From Synergistaceae bacterium (GTDB lineage Bacteria; Synergistota; Synergistia; Synergistales; Aminobacteriaceae): a stretch of DNA of 57,468 bases. Under the pieces are notes generated by a model. That model did not search any database, was not told where the DNA came from, and saw nothing but the letters and a program-made list of their open reading frames with translations. The stretch's first letter is position 1. Every line of letters begins with the position of its first letter. The DNA is taken from NCBI GenBank assembly GCA_012521675.1, contig JAAYLU010000066.1, forward strand, positions 1 through 57,468. Direction: 5' to 3'. Shown one piece after another: positions 27,107-36,939 of the stretch. The position numbers and the translations under genes were made by a program.

Positions 27107-27864
27107 AATCGGCCCCCGACTTTAACCTCCGGACCGCCGGACCCCACCCCTTCATAGAGTACACAGCCCCCTGCCCGGACTCACGCTTTTTCATCCGACT
27201 CTACCTGAGGGGGCCGGGGATGAGCAATGCCCGCGGCGATCCCGAGAGGTCGCGCGCGGCCCTGTCCCGCTCCGTCCCACTTCAAGGCCCCTTGATCGCC
27301 CCTCGCCAGGTCCATGGTGATCGCATTCTCGAAGGGCGTCCCGAGCACTCCCTCCCGAACAGGCCGGAGGCGGACGGCATCCTCTTAGAGAGGTGCGGCG
27401 TCGAAGGCTCGCTCCGCTTCGCCGACTGCTACCCCGTCATACTGGCATCGACTGTCCCGTCCCCCTGGATAGTCATCCTGCACTCCGGCTTCAAGGGAGT
27501 GCTGAACGACATCGCGGGGAGCGCCTGCAGGCTCCTCTTCTCGACGCACGGGAGAACGCCCGAATCGACATTCGCCTGGATCGGGCCCGGGATCGGCTGG
27601 AAACAGTACGAGAGAAGGCGGGACGACAGGTGGACTGAGATCGGGCTGCGGCTCTTCCGCCCCGAGCACGTCGACGATGGAGGAGGGGAGATCCTATTCG
27701 ATCTCGGAGGGCAGATAGCAAGTCAGCTTGCTGACTCGGGCATTCCCAGGGCCAACATACGGCGTCTCCCCCTCTGCACTTTCGAAAGGAACGACCTGTT
27801 CTACTCGTATAGAAGGGGCGACGAGGAGAGTCGACTTTTTCTCCTGGCATTCCTGGGGCGATGA
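27103..27864 (+). CDS. PgeF/YfiH family protein (laccase-domain, purine nucleoside phosphorylase or muropeptide editing)
   Basis: A 253-residue protein of the family formerly DUF152. Zinc-site residues are H71 (RQVHG), C109 (FADCYPV) and H127 (ILHSGFKG), matching the His-Cys-His set of the family. ADGILLE, GPGIGW and LCTFERNDLFYSYRR also fit. The usual HAGWRG is HSGFKG here and the second half of the active-site region is divergent, so activity may differ. Homologues act as purine nucleoside phosphorylase/adenosine deaminase, or in muropeptide editing. It overlaps folC by 4 bases. Confidence 0.82.
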   Translation: MKSAPDFNLRTAGPHPFIEYTAPCPDSRFFIRLYLRGPGMSNARGDPERSRAALSRSVPLQGPLIAPRQVHGDRILEGRPEHSLPNRPEADGILLERCGVEGSLRFADCYPVILASTVPSPWIVILHSGFKGVLNDIAGSACRLLFSTHGRTPESTFAWIGPGIGWKQYERRRDDRWTEIGLRLFRPEHVDDGGGEILFDLGGQIASQLADSGIPRANIRRLPLCTFERNDLFYSYRRGDEESRLFLLAFLGR

Positions 27865-27945
27865 GATTACCACTTTTGCCGGGCCTCAAGGGAGAATGTT
27901 CTTAAGGCACAAGGGTCCTACCTCATCGAAGGAGTTGAAGGGTCC

Positions 27946-28920
27946 ATGAACTTGAAGCGGGTGGGCGTGGTAGGAGTCGGACATCTGGGCCAGCATCACG
28001 CCAGGGTTTATACCGAGCTGCTCGGCACCAATCTCGTGGGCGTCGTCGATGTGAACGAGAGCAGGGCGGCCGCTATCGGAGAGAACCTGGGGGTGCCTTG
28101 GTTCACCGACTTCGATGACTTTATCAAGCGAACCTCTCCGGAGGCCGTCAGCGTAGTGGTGCCCACGAGCATGCACTTCGAGATAGCCCGAAAGGCGTTG
28201 CTGAACGGGATAAGCGTCCTGATCGAAAAGCCCGTGACCACGACGGTGCACGAGGCGGAGGAGCTGATAAGGTACGCGGCCGAGTCGGACCTCGTGCTGC
28301 AGGTAGGCCATATCGAGCGGTTCAACAGCGCCGTACAGTACATATCAAAGATCATCCACGAGCCACTCTTCCTGCAGTCCCGGCGTCTCGGCCCCTACTC
28401 GCCGAGGATAAGCGACGTCGGAGTGGTGCTGGACCTGATGATCCACGACATAGACATAATCCTGTCGCTGGTGCGTTCGGAGATAGCCGACATATCCGCG
28501 ACCGGTAGGTGCATCCGGTCGGATCACGAGGACATAGCCTCGGCCCAGATATCGTTCGAAAACGGCGCAATGGCCCACATCCTGGTGAGCCGCGTGTCGG
28601 AGAGAAGGATGCGCCAGCTTGAGATAATGGAGCCGGAGCGATACGTCACCATAGACTACGAGACACAGGACGTATCCATAAACAGGTGCGTCCGCCAGAG
28701 CAACAACAGCCTGGTCGAGGTGATCGAGCACCCGGTCTTCCCGAAGAGCGAGCCGCTGAAGCTGGAACTTCAGCACTTCGTCACGTGCGTCCGCGAAGGC
28801 AGACAGCCTCTCGTCGGGATAAACGACGGCAAGAGAGCGCTGGAGGTGGCAGTCTCGATCCTGAGACAGATTCACCTGGAGGAGACAGGAGCTTTGGAAA
28901 AAGACGCGGCCTCCTGCTGA
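27946..28920 (+). CDS. Gfo/Idh/MocA-family NAD(P)-dependent oxidoreductase
   Basis: A 324-residue sugar-type dehydrogenase. The Rossmann motif is VGVVGVGHLGQHHA (residues 6-19), VPTSMHFEIARKAL and GISVLIEKPVT (the conserved EKP) follow, and the C-terminal domain carries GVVLDLMIHDIDI with the family His. GHIERFNSA is typical. Homologues oxidise or reduce sugars and inositols, some in envelope sugar-nucleotide metabolism; the substrate here is unknown. It stands alone between an 81-base gap and a strong terminator. Confidence 0.85.
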   Translation: MNLKRVGVVGVGHLGQHHARVYTELLGTNLVGVVDVNESRAAAIGENLGVPWFTDFDDFIKRTSPEAVSVVVPTSMHFEIARKALLNGISVLIEKPVTTTVHEAEELIRYAAESDLVLQVGHIERFNSAVQYISKIIHEPLFLQSRRLGPYSPRISDVGVVLDLMIHDIDIILSLVRSEIADISATGRCIRSDHEDIASAQISFENGAMAHILVSRVSERRMRQLEIMEPERYVTIDYETQDVSINRCVRQSNNSLVEVIEHPVFPKSEPLKLELQHFVTCVREGRQPLVGINDGKRALEVAVSILRQIHLEETGALEKDAASC

Positions 28921-28933
28921 GGAACCCTGTAAA

Positions 28934-28968
28934 GGGCCCCGGACCTCTCGCTCCGGGGCCCTTTTTTT
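28934..28968 (+). terminator. Strong intrinsic terminator
   Basis: GGGCCCCGGA (28934-28943) and TCCGGGGCCC (28952-28961) pair over 10 bp around an 8-base loop, followed by seven Ts. It ends the transcript that includes the Gfo/Idh gene. The following 140 bases are AT-rich and show no gene. Confidence 0.95.
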
Positions 28969-29109
28969 GCACAATCTCATTATTTATCTTTTTTTTCTTT
29001 CCAACTCAGGAGAAAAATCCACATTACGAAGTGGCGCATTGGTTTTTTATGGAGTATCCTTACTTCGATCGCCATGAAAATTTTAATTTTTTAAAAGCCG
29101 AGGAGCCAA

Positions 29110-29328
29110 ATGCCTGTCGTAAATATTCAAGCTCTTATAGCACTGGCACTCTTTATCGCATCGCTGCTTCTTGCCAGGATGATAGTGCGAATTCAAACGG
29201 GAACGATGCCGGGAGGACGTCTGTGGGTTCTGTACCTTAGGATGCTCCTCGGGTTTCTCTTCGCCGGTTCGATAATCCTGGCCTTCTACTCGTTCGCGGG
29301 CGTGGATGTTATTTCGAAGCATCTCTAG
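29110..29328 (+). CDS. Small two-TM membrane protein, unknown function
   Basis: A 72-residue protein, not recognised. GAGGAG lies 5 bases before the ATG. Two hydrophobic segments are visible: ALIALALFIASLLLARMIV (about 8-26) and LYLRMLLGFLFAGSIILAF (about 41-59), with a positively charged, Gly-rich loop between. It precedes the secreted TPR/propeller gene by 67 bases. Coding is supported by the ribosome-binding site and clean hydrophobic periodicity, not by homology. Confidence 0.65.
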   Translation: MPVVNIQALIALALFIASLLLARMIVRIQTGTMPGGRLWVLYLRMLLGFLFAGSIILAFYSFAGVDVISKHL

Positions 29329-29395
29329 CGCTAATGCCGACGCTTAAACTATAATGGTCAAAGCTTTCATCAGTGAGAGGGGTGTTGTAACGCGC

Positions 29396-31225
29396 ATGAA
29401 GCTTGTACTTCGGAGTATTCTGATCCTCGTGATACTCGTCTCCCCTTCTTCCGCCGACCTTCTCCCCGCCGCCGACAGGGAGGGATCGGAGCGCTTCTTC
29501 TCCGTGGCCTACGAGCATTTCACGGCCAGGGAGTACGCCTCGGCCCTTAAGAATCTGGACAGGTCACTGGCGTTGAACACCTATTTCGTCGACTACTACC
29601 TCATGAGAGCCCTTCTCCTGAATCGCCTGGGAATGGGGGAGGAAGCCGTAAAATCAATTAAGTACTATCTCGAGGTGCGCCCGAAGGACAGCGCCGCACC
29701 GAGGATTCTCGAAAGATTTTTGAACGAGGACCTGCTGATCAGGGGATTTCTCTCGGGGGAACCTTTCGGCTCCAGAATCGTCTCGTCCAGAAAGGACATA
29801 AAGAGGATTTTATCGATAGGGCCGATGCGCACCCTAGGGGTGCTCGGCCTGGGGAAGGTCTCCTCTATATCCGACGGCATCTTCATCGCCGACACCCTGG
29901 GAGGAAAGATAGAGTACCGGCTCCCGGGAGAAGAGGTCTTCCGGACGCTCAAGATAGAAGCTCCCGTGACCGCCCTCCCGGTAGGAGACAAGAGCTTTTA
30001 CGCTGTGACGGAGAAGGGCGAGTTTTTCATGCTTCAGGACGACGAGGCAGAACCAGAACTTTTAGGCACAATCCGGTCGAAACCCTCGGACGCGGCTCTG
30101 CTGTCCAACAGGCAGATCGCAGTGGTGAGCGCAGTCGACAGGACAGTCTATATATATTCGCTGCCGGAGCTCGAGCCCCTCAAAAGACTCGAGCCGGCGG
30201 AGGGCAAGCGCCTGTTCGAACCAGTGGGCCTCGCCGCTTACGGAGGGTGGCTGGCGGTGGCGGACAGGGGGAACGACGAGGTCGAGGTCCGCTCCCTCTT
30301 CGATGATGACATTCGCTTTACAATCGGTGTAGCGGAGCCACGGGACTTGGCGTGGTCCTCCTTTGGGGACCTTTTCATTCTATCCGAGACGGGGGAGGTC
30401 TCAAGGGCCAGGATCTCATTTTCAAAGAGGACTGCGACGGACATGGAGGTGGTCCTGTCGGACGCGCAAAACGCCTGGAGCCTGTTCACCTGGCAGGACC
30501 GGGTATTCTGCCTCGACATCTCAGCCTCCCGCGTGTGGGAGATGTTTCCATCGCCCGTGGACGACGGGCTTGCGTTTCTGTCTCTTTCCTCGCCGACCAT
30601 ATCAAGAGAAGAGAACAACGAGTGCTTCATCCTTGACGGGTACCTGTGCGGGCCATTTATGACATATCTCTCGAACAACTCCTCGACTCTGTCATCGGTC
30701 TGGAACGAGCGCCTCCTAGGAGGTGTTTACTCTCCCTCGGCGGGTGACCACCCGGGGGCCACTCTTTTTTTTAAAACGGCCGACGAGGAGGACCAGGAGT
30801 ATCAAGGAAGAAGAGGCGCCGCGACGGGCAGCGATCTACTGAACACCCTGGCGGACGAATGGGACGCAAGGAGCGGACAGGTCGCGAATATAGTCCTGTC
30901 GGCAAGCACTCCTTTCACATACGAAGAGGCCTGTCGGCTTGCGGGCTTCGGTCTGCGAAACAGGGTGCGCATCTTCATATATGCCGATGCAATCCCTTCC
31001 GTGGAGCTCCTCAGAGTCTCAGCCCTGACCAACGGAAGCGTCCTTTTCACCACGAGAGGCGTATGGGGCCCGTTTCCTCCCTACTCCTCGGGAAAGGTCA
31101 GGATAGTATTGCCGACGGACGAATCATCCTCCGGCTTTCCCAGCAAGTCCACCCTGTCGGTGTACCTTGACGTCGGGATCATTCCGGCAAAGGACTGGAT
31201 CCCTCTCTGGCCCGACCTATTGTGA
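29396..31225 (+). CDS. Secreted protein with N-terminal TPR-like repeats and a propeller-like middle region
   Basis: A 609-residue exported protein, family not recognised. The start at 29396 gives a signal peptide (MKLVLRSILILVILVSPSSA). ATG 29354 overlaps a TATAAT at 29350-29355 and is rejected. Residues about 27-95 form a TPR-like helical region (FSVAYEHFTAREYASALKNL, YYLMRALLLNRLGMGEEAV). From about 130 to 430, repeated short strands (DGIFIADTLGGKIEYRL, GGWLAVADRGNDEVEV, GDLFILSETGEV) suggest an NHL-like beta propeller. The C-terminal 170 residues contain an alpha/beta region reminiscent of a von Willebrand or CsgG-like fold, but this is weak. A periplasmic or surface scaffold is the likeliest role. 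Confidence 0.7.
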   Translation: MKLVLRSILILVILVSPSSADLLPAADREGSERFFSVAYEHFTAREYASALKNLDRSLALNTYFVDYYLMRALLLNRLGMGEEAVKSIKYYLEVRPKDSAAPRILERFLNEDLLIRGFLSGEPFGSRIVSSRKDIKRILSIGPMRTLGVLGLGKVSSISDGIFIADTLGGKIEYRLPGEEVFRTLKIEAPVTALPVGDKSFYAVTEKGEFFMLQDDEAEPELLGTIRSKPSDAALLSNRQIAVVSAVDRTVYIYSLPELEPLKRLEPAEGKRLFEPVGLAAYGGWLAVADRGNDEVEVRSLFDDDIRFTIGVAEPRDLAWSSFGDLFILSETGEVSRARISFSKRTATDMEVVLSDAQNAWSLFTWQDRVFCLDISASRVWEMFPSPVDDGLAFLSLSSPTISREENNECFILDGYLCGPFMTYLSNNSSTLSSVWNERLLGGVYSPSAGDHPGATLFFKTADEEDQEYQGRRGAATGSDLLNTLADEWDARSGQVANIVLSASTPFTYEEACRLAGFGLRNRVRIFIYADAIPSVELLRVSALTNGSVLFTTRGVWGPFPPYSSGKVRIVLPTDESSSGFPSKSTLSVYLDVGIIPAKDWIPLWPDLL

Positions 31226-31282
31226 TAACGGGCTGTTACAGGCCAACATATGGAAGTATTTTCCAAAGAAGGAGAGATTGGA

Positions 31283-32950
31283 ATGAAAAAGGAGTACGAG
31301 GAAGCGAAAGCCCGCTTTGAGGCCGGGGTCTCGAAGACTCTTGAGAGACGCAAGGAGCGGAAGGAAGCCTTTTTCACGGTGGGAGGCATTCCGGTGGAGA
31401 GGCTGTATGCCCTGGAGTCGTCAAAAGACACCGACTATTTAAAGGAAATCGGCTTCCCCGGTGAATACCCCTTCACCCGCGGCGTGCAGCCCACGATGTA
31501 CCGGGGCAGGTTCTGGACGATGCGCCAGTACGCCGGCTTCGCCTCGGCGGAGGAGTCCAACGAGAGATACCGCTACCTCCTGGAGTCCGGCACGACGGGG
31601 CTCTCCGTGGCATTCGACCTTCCGACCCAGATAGGCTACGACTCCGACGACCCGATGGCGCAGGGGGAGTGCGGGAAAGTAGGAGTCGCCATCGACAGCC
31701 TCAAGGACATGGAGATACTGTTCGACCGGATCCCGTTGGACAAGGTGTCCACCTCGATGACGATAAACGCGCCCGCGATCGTGCTTCTTGCCATGTACAT
31801 CTGCGTCGGCGAGAAGCAGGGGGTCGCCATGAGCGACCTTTCCGGGACCATTCAGAACGACATCCTGAAGGAGTACATAGCGAGGGGCACCTACATCTTC
31901 CCGCCAAAGCCGTCGATGAGGCTCATAACCGATATCTTCGAGTTCTGCAGTCAGAACGTGCCGAAGTGGAACACGATCTCGATCTCCGGCTACCATATAA
32001 GAGAGGCCGGCAGCACGGCGGCCCAAGAGGTGGCCTTCACTCTCGCTGACGGAATCGCCTACGTCGAGGCCGCGCGCAACAAGGGGCTGGATCCCAATGT
32101 CTTCGGAGGGAGGCTCTCATTCTTCTTCAACGCGCATAACGACTTCCTGGAGGAGGTCGCCAAGTTCCGCGCGGCCAGGAGGATGTGGGCGAAGATCATG
32201 AAGGAGAGGTTCGGCGTGACCAACCCGAAGGCGCAGATGCTCCGCTTCCACACCCAGACCGGAGGATGCACCCTGACTGCGCAGCAGCCGGAGAACAACA
32301 TAGTCAGGGTGACGCTGCAGGCGCTGGCCTCCGTGCTGGGGGGCACTCAGTCCCTGCACACGAACAGCATGGACGAGGCCCTTGCCCTTCCGTCGGAGAA
32401 GAGCGTCATGATAGCCCTCCGCACCCAGCAGATAATCGCGAACGAGTCAGGCGTGACCAACACGGTGGATCCGCTGGCCGGCAGCTACGCCATCGAATCG
32501 CTCACGGACGACATAGAGAAGAAGGCATTCGAATATATCGAGCAGATCGACGAGATGGGCGGAATGCTCGTGGCCATCGAGAAGGGCTATGTGCAGAAGC
32601 ACATCCAGGACTCGGCTTATGAATACCAGAGGGCAATAGAGTCGAAACAGGCGATAGTGGTCGGAGTGAACCAGTACCAGATCGAGGAATCCAACAAGGA
32701 CATGAAGCTCCTCTCGGTGGACGCCTCCGTGGGCGAGAGGCAGATCAAAAAACTGGCCGAGCTGAAGCAGTCGCGCGACAACATTGCCGTGAACAACGCG
32801 CTGGACTCCATCCGCACGGCGGCGGAGGATGAATCGAGGAGCCTGATGCCGCTCGTCATCGATGCAGTGCGCGCCTACGCCACGGAAGGAGAGATCTGCG
32901 GGGTGCTCAGGGGAGTCTTCGGCGAGTACACCGAGAATATAGTTCTTTAG
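31283..32950 (+). CDS. Methylmalonyl-CoA mutase, large (catalytic) subunit
   Basis: A 555-residue TIM-barrel subunit that interconverts succinyl-CoA and (R)-methylmalonyl-CoA using adenosylcobalamin held by the next gene's product. The family core is clear: [87 protein letters not shown] and [12 protein letters not shown]. The start at 31283 follows GAAGGAGAG; ATG 31250 has no such site. The separate B12 subunit makes this the split form found in anaerobes and archaea. The succinyl-CoA to propionyl-CoA route is completed by the decarboxylase genes at 34391-38061. Confidence 0.95.
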   Translation: MKKEYEEAKARFEAGVSKTLERRKERKEAFFTVGGIPVERLYALESSKDTDYLKEIGFPGEYPFTRGVQPTMYRGRFWTMRQYAGFASAEESNERYRYLLESGTTGLSVAFDLPTQIGYDSDDPMAQGECGKVGVAIDSLKDMEILFDRIPLDKVSTSMTINAPAIVLLAMYICVGEKQGVAMSDLSGTIQNDILKEYIARGTYIFPPKPSMRLITDIFEFCSQNVPKWNTISISGYHIREAGSTAAQEVAFTLADGIAYVEAARNKGLDPNVFGGRLSFFFNAHNDFLEEVAKFRAARRMWAKIMKERFGVTNPKAQMLRFHTQTGGCTLTAQQPENNIVRVTLQALASVLGGTQSLHTNSMDEALALPSEKSVMIALRTQQIIANESGVTNTVDPLAGSYAIESLTDDIEKKAFEYIEQIDEMGGMLVAIEKGYVQKHIQDSAYEYQRAIESKQAIVVGVNQYQIEESNKDMKLLSVDASVGERQIKKLAELKQSRDNIAVNNALDSIRTAAEDESRSLMPLVIDAVRAYATEGEICGVLRGVFGEYTENIVL

Positions 32951-32988
32951 CCTTCAGCGGAGAGGACAAAACAACGGAGGGATCTTTC

Positions 32989-33402
32989 ATGAGCGAGAGG
33001 AAAATCAGAGTGGTCATTGCCAAACCCGGATTGGACGGACATGACAGGGGCGCCAAGGTGATAGCGCGAGCCCTTAGGGATGCGGGATCGGAGGTCATCT
33101 ACACAGGCCTCAGGCAGACCCCGGAGCAGATCGTGAACACGGTGATCCAGGAGGACGCGGACGCGGTGGGGATAAGCATCCTCTCCGGGGCTCACACATT
33201 TTACTTCACCAAGATAATCGAGATGCTCAAAGAGCGTGACGCGGACGACGTCATCGTATTCGGAGGAGGGGTAATCCCCGATAATGACATTCCTGGCCTT
33301 CTGGAGGCAGGCGCGGGCGCCGTCTTTGGCCCCGGGACCTCGACTTCGACATGCGTTAAGTGGCTCGAAGAGGCGGTCGCTGAAAAACGAGCGAAAGAGT
33401 AG
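32989..33402 (+). CDS. Methylmalonyl-CoA mutase, B12-binding subunit
   Basis: A 137-residue cobalamin-binding domain. The DxHxxG motif is [12 protein letters not shown] with the lower-ligand His at 18; SILSGAH and VFGGGVIP form the rest of the nucleotide-tail cleft. It is encoded 38 bases after the catalytic subunit with its own site GGAGGGATC, and together they form the holo-mutase. Confidence 0.95.
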   Translation: MSERKIRVVIAKPGLDGHDRGAKVIARALRDAGSEVIYTGLRQTPEQIVNTVIQEDADAVGISILSGAHTFYFTKIIEMLKERDADDVIVFGGGVIPDNDIPGLLEAGAGAVFGPGTSTSTCVKWLEEAVAEKRAKE

Positions 33403-33411
33403 TCTCGCGCC

Positions 33412-34347
33412 GTGGAGGATCTGCTGAAGAGGGCGTTGAACGGTGATATACGTTCAATCGCGAGGATCATCAGCCTTATAGAGAACGACACGCCCTCGAA
33501 GGACGAGCTGCTGAAGCGCATCTACCCGCTGAGCGGGAACGCCATGGTCCTGGGGATAACCGGAAGTCCGGGAGCGGGGAAGAGCACGCTCACCGACAAG
33601 GTGATCGAGAACTTCAGACGGCGGGAGAAGAAGGTGGCCGTGATAGCGATCGACCCATCAAGCCCGTTCTCCGGAGGTGCCATACTGGCGGACAGGATTC
33701 GTATGCAACGGCACACCGGGGATCCGGGCGTCTACATAAGGAGCATGGGTACGCGCGGGTCCCTCGGCGGTCTGAGCAGGGGAGCGAAGGAGTCTCTGAT
33801 TCTGCTCGACGCCTGCGGCTACGACGTGATAATCATAGAGACTGTAGGGGTCGGTCAGTCCGAGGTGGACATAATCAAGATAGCGGACACGGTATGTGTC
33901 GTGCTGGTGCCGGGCATGGGGGACGATATCCAGATAATGAAGGCGGGTATAATGGAGATAGCGAACGTCTTCGCCGTAAACAAGGCCGATAAGCCTGGCG
34001 TCGATCGGGTGGCGGCAGAGGTGAGGCTCATGCTGGATCTCGTCAAGAATAAGGAATGGACCCCTCCGGTTCACCTCACGGTGGCGGAGGACGGATCAGG
34101 AATAGAGGAGCTTGTGGACAGCTTCATCGCACATTCCTCCTTTCTGAAGGACAACCCGGACGGCAGGCGCAGGGAGTGGAGACGACTGGCCTTCGAGGTG
34201 GAGGGCATACTGCTGCAAAAACTGACCAGGCTTGCCGAGAAAAGGTGGGACTCGTTCAGGACAGACGAGATCATGGATCTCTTGCTTTCAAGAAAGACAA
34301 ATCCTTACGCTGTTGCCGAGGATGTTTTGAAAAATATCATGCCCTGA
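33412..34347 (+). CDS. meaB: MeaB/ArgK-type G-protein chaperone of methylmalonyl-CoA mutase
   Basis: A 311-residue SIMIBI-class GTPase that loads and protects the mutase cofactor. P-loop GSPGAGKSTL (about 49-58), switch region DPSSPFSGGAILADRIRM, DVIIIETVGVGQSEVD and NKAD complete the G motifs. It starts at GTG 33412, 9 bases after the B12 subunit. Its placement fixes its partner as the mutase; the alternative name ArgK is historical. Confidence 0.93.
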   Translation: MEDLLKRALNGDIRSIARIISLIENDTPSKDELLKRIYPLSGNAMVLGITGSPGAGKSTLTDKVIENFRRREKKVAVIAIDPSSPFSGGAILADRIRMQRHTGDPGVYIRSMGTRGSLGGLSRGAKESLILLDACGYDVIIIETVGVGQSEVDIIKIADTVCVVLVPGMGDDIQIMKAGIMEIANVFAVNKADKPGVDRVAAEVRLMLDLVKNKEWTPPVHLTVAEDGSGIEELVDSFIAHSSFLKDNPDGRRREWRRLAFEVEGILLQKLTRLAEKRWDSFRTDEIMDLLLSRKTNPYAVAEDVLKNIMP

Positions 34348-34390
34348 GACCGTGCGGGTCCAAGGGTGACAGAGGAGGAAGATTCATCAG

Positions 34391-35950
34391 ATGTCGCAGC
34401 GAACGATGGATGAGCTTTGCGAAGAACTATTGGCAAAGCGGGAGAGTGCGCGTCAAGGCGGCGGAGAGAAGGCGGTGGCCAGGCAGAAGGAGAAGGGCAA
34501 GCTGACTGCGCGCGAGCGTATCGAGCTTTTGCTGGATCCAGGCACATTCAACGAGGTGGACGAGTTCGTCCACCACAGGTGCGTCCACTTCGGCTTGGAA
34601 AAGAGAGTATTCGAGGGAGACGGAGTAGTCACAGGCTGGGGATTGGTAGAGGGGCGCAAGGTCTATGTATTCAGTCAGGACTTCTCCGTTCTCGGAGGAT
34701 CGTTGGGAGAGATGCACGCGGAGAAGATCTGCAAGATACTTGACATGGCGCTGAGCACCGGCAGCCCGGTGGTGGGCATCAACGACAGCGGCGGCGCTCG
34801 TATCCAGGAGGCGGTGGACTCGCTGAACGGCTACGGCAAGATCTTCTTCCAAAACACCCTGGCGAGCGGAGTGATCCCGCAGCTTTCGGTGATAGTGGGA
34901 CCCAGTGCGGGCGGCGCGGTCTACAGCCCGGCCCTCATGGACTACACCTTCATGGTGGAGGGCATTGGGATCATGCATATCACCGGCCCGGCGGTCATCA
35001 AGGCCGTAACCGGGGAAGAGGTCACCAGCGAGCAGATAGGCGGATCTCTCGCCAACAACAGCAAGAGCGGCAACGCACACTTCAACGCAAAGAGCGAGGA
35101 GGAGTGCTTCGCGCAGGTCAGGAAGCTTCTTAGCTACCTTCCGCAGAACAACCTCGAAGACGCCCCGGAGAAGGATGCGGTGGACGACCCGATGAGGGAG
35201 GACATGGAGCTTCGCAATATAGTCCCGGTGAACCCGAACAAGGGTTACGACGTGCGCGAGGTCATCCGCCGCGTTGTGGACGACGCTGACTTCTTCGAGG
35301 TGCAACCCCTCTGGGCGAAGAATATCGTGATAGGCTACGCCCGAATCGGCGGCAAGGTCATAGGCATAATCGCCAACCAGGCCGCTCATCTAGCCGGGTG
35401 CCTGGACATAGACGCCTCCGACAAGGCGAGCCGCTTCATCAGACACTGCGACGCTTTCAACATTCCCATAGTCACGTTCGTGGACGTGCCGGGCTACCTG
35501 CCGGGCACCGCCCAGGAGTTCGGAGGGATCATCCGGCATGGTGCCAAGATGCTTTACTCCTACAGCGAGGCTACCGTTCCCATGGTCACCCTGGTGCTAA
35601 GGAAAGCCTACGGGGGCGCCTACCTCGGAATGTGCAGCAAGGCCCTCGGGGCGGACATGGTGCTCGCGTGGCCGCAGGCCGAGATCGCCGTCATGGGCGC
35701 AGAAGGGGCCGCCAACATAGTCTTCCGCCGCGAGATCGAGGGGGCCGAAGACGCAGTGGCCATGCGCACGAAGAAGATAGAGGAGTACAGGGAGGCCTTC
35801 GCCAACCCCTACGTCGCGGCGGAGCGGGGCTTCGTCGACAGGGTGATACTCCCGGAGACCACGCGCGGGGAGATTTGGCGTGCGATCATAGCTTCGGAGA
35901 ACCGACGCGACTTTAGACCGCACCGTAAACACGGCGTCATGCCTCACTAA
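34391..35950 (+). CDS. mmdA: Methylmalonyl-CoA decarboxylase alpha subunit (carboxyltransferase, PccB-like)
   Basis: A 519-residue carboxyltransferase of the acyl-CoA type. KEKGKLTARERIELLLDPGTF is the family start, SGGARIQEAVDSL and GPSAGGAVYSPAL form the acyl-CoA oxyanion region, and FVDVPGYLPGTAQEFGGIIRHGAK is the biotin-side motif. Alone it could be a propionyl-CoA carboxylase subunit, but the sodium-pump subunits that follow (35975-38061) and the lack of a biotin carboxylase gene point to decarboxylation: carboxyl passes from methylmalonyl-CoA to biotin on the 36487 product. GAGGAGGA precedes the ATG. Confidence 0.9.
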   Translation: MSQRTMDELCEELLAKRESARQGGGEKAVARQKEKGKLTARERIELLLDPGTFNEVDEFVHHRCVHFGLEKRVFEGDGVVTGWGLVEGRKVYVFSQDFSVLGGSLGEMHAEKICKILDMALSTGSPVVGINDSGGARIQEAVDSLNGYGKIFFQNTLASGVIPQLSVIVGPSAGGAVYSPALMDYTFMVEGIGIMHITGPAVIKAVTGEEVTSEQIGGSLANNSKSGNAHFNAKSEEECFAQVRKLLSYLPQNNLEDAPEKDAVDDPMREDMELRNIVPVNPNKGYDVREVIRRVVDDADFFEVQPLWAKNIVIGYARIGGKVIGIIANQAAHLAGCLDIDASDKASRFIRHCDAFNIPIVTFVDVPGYLPGTAQEFGGIIRHGAKMLYSYSEATVPMVTLVLRKAYGGAYLGMCSKALGADMVLAWPQAEIAVMGAEGAANIVFRREIEGAEDAVAMRTKKIEEYREAFANPYVAAERGFVDRVILPETTRGEIWRAIIASENRRDFRPHRKHGVMPH

Positions 35951-35974
35951 TCACATGAGGAGAGTGAGCGAACA

Positions 35975-36412
35975 ATGGAAACCACGGCAGTAAACGGGGC
36001 TGTAGAGGCAGTTGAAACTGCGGGCCGCGCGGCGGAAAGCCTGTCGGGAGTGAGCGGCGCGCTTATCATGTGCATCATCGCGTTCAGCGTCGTCTTCCTG
36101 GTGTTGGTAGGCCTCACTGGCGTGATATTCGCCATCAAGTACATGGCCCAGGGGCTTGAACGCAAGAAGGGGGGGCCAACGTCGGGCGCAACTTCGACGC
36201 CCTCTGCGGCCGGATCGCCGGCGCAGTCGCCTGCCTCCGACGGACGTCTTCTCGCCGTAATAACCGCGGCAGTGGCAGCAACCGGTATAAACGGAAGGAT
36301 TACAAGCATCCAGCCGGGCGGAGGCACATGTCTGAGGCACATAAGATCCTCGGGATGGAGAAACGCAACCCTCTCGGAGGGGATTCAGACTCTTAGAAGA
36401 GGCTGGAAGTAG
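35975..36412 (+). CDS. mmdD: Sodium-pump decarboxylase small membrane subunit (OadG/MmdD-like)
   Basis: A 145-residue protein. One TM segment lies at about 30-55 (LIMCIIAFSVVFLVLVGLTG), followed by a charged, Pro/Ala/Ser-rich linker and a conserved C-terminal part (LLAVITAAVAATGINGRITSI, RNATLSEGIQTLRRGWK). This layout fits OadG and MmdD, which assemble the complex and attach it to the beta subunit. Assignment relies on the context between the alpha subunit and the biotin carrier. Confidence 0.82.
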   Translation: METTAVNGAVEAVETAGRAAESLSGVSGALIMCIIAFSVVFLVLVGLTGVIFAIKYMAQGLERKKGGPTSGATSTPSAAGSPAQSPASDGRLLAVITAAVAATGINGRITSIQPGGGTCLRHIRSSGWRNATLSEGIQTLRRGWK

Positions 36413-36486
36413 CGGAATATACATGCATAACGCATCATCGCTTAAATTTTTCATTAAAATTAAAAAACAAGGAGGCTCATCGCACT

Positions 36487-36900
36487 ATGAGCAGGAAGTT
36501 TAGAGTTACAGTTGACGGAACGGCTTACACGGTGGAAGTAGAGGATCTTGGCGCAGGCTCGCCCGCCGCAGCGCCCGCACAGGCTCCGGCTCCGGCGGCA
36601 ATCCCCGCGGCTGCTCCTGCAGCAACAGCGGCACCTGCACCAGCACCAGCGCCCGCTCCGGCTCCGGCCCCCGTTCCGGCGGGCGATGGCGCCCCGGTGA
36701 CAGCACCGATGCCCGGGAAGATCCTGAAGGTAGCGGTGTCCGTCGGTGCCCAGGTCAAAAACGGCGACATGGTGCTCATCCTCGAGGCGATGAAGATGGA
36801 AAACGAGATTTTCTCCCCTGCGGATGGAGTTGTGAAGGAGATCAGGAGCCGGGAGGGCGATACCGTCAATACCGGCGATGTGATGATGGTGATCGGCTAA
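36487..36900 (+). CDS. mmdC: Biotin carrier subunit of methylmalonyl-CoA decarboxylase
   Basis: A 137-residue biotinyl protein. N-terminal beta segment (1-22), then an Ala-Pro linker from about 23 to 66 that acts as a flexible arm, then a biotinyl domain with VTAPMPGKILKV and EAMKMEN, biotin on Lys103. The preceding 74 bases are AT-rich, and AAGGAGG sits 11 bases before the start. The linker DNA is low-complexity and a likely site of length variation between strains. Confidence 0.95.
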   Translation: MSRKFRVTVDGTAYTVEVEDLGAGSPAAAPAQAPAPAAIPAAAPAATAAPAPAPAPAPAPAPVPAGDGAPVTAPMPGKILKVAVSVGAQVKNGDMVLILEAMKMENEIFSPADGVVKEIRSREGDTVNTGDVMMVIG

Positions 36901-36939
36901 CCGTTTCTTAATGGACGCTAAGGAGGAGAGTTATTCGCA

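Noticed and set aside
29354-29395. Earlier ATG for the TPR/propeller protein
   Set aside because: The ATG lies within a TATAAT element at 29350-29355 and would put charged residues before the signal peptide.
36541-36685. GC-rich tandem repeat in the biotin carrier gene as a mobile or CRISPR-like repeat
   Set aside because: It is the coding sequence of an Ala-Pro linker, a standard feature of biotin carrier subunits.
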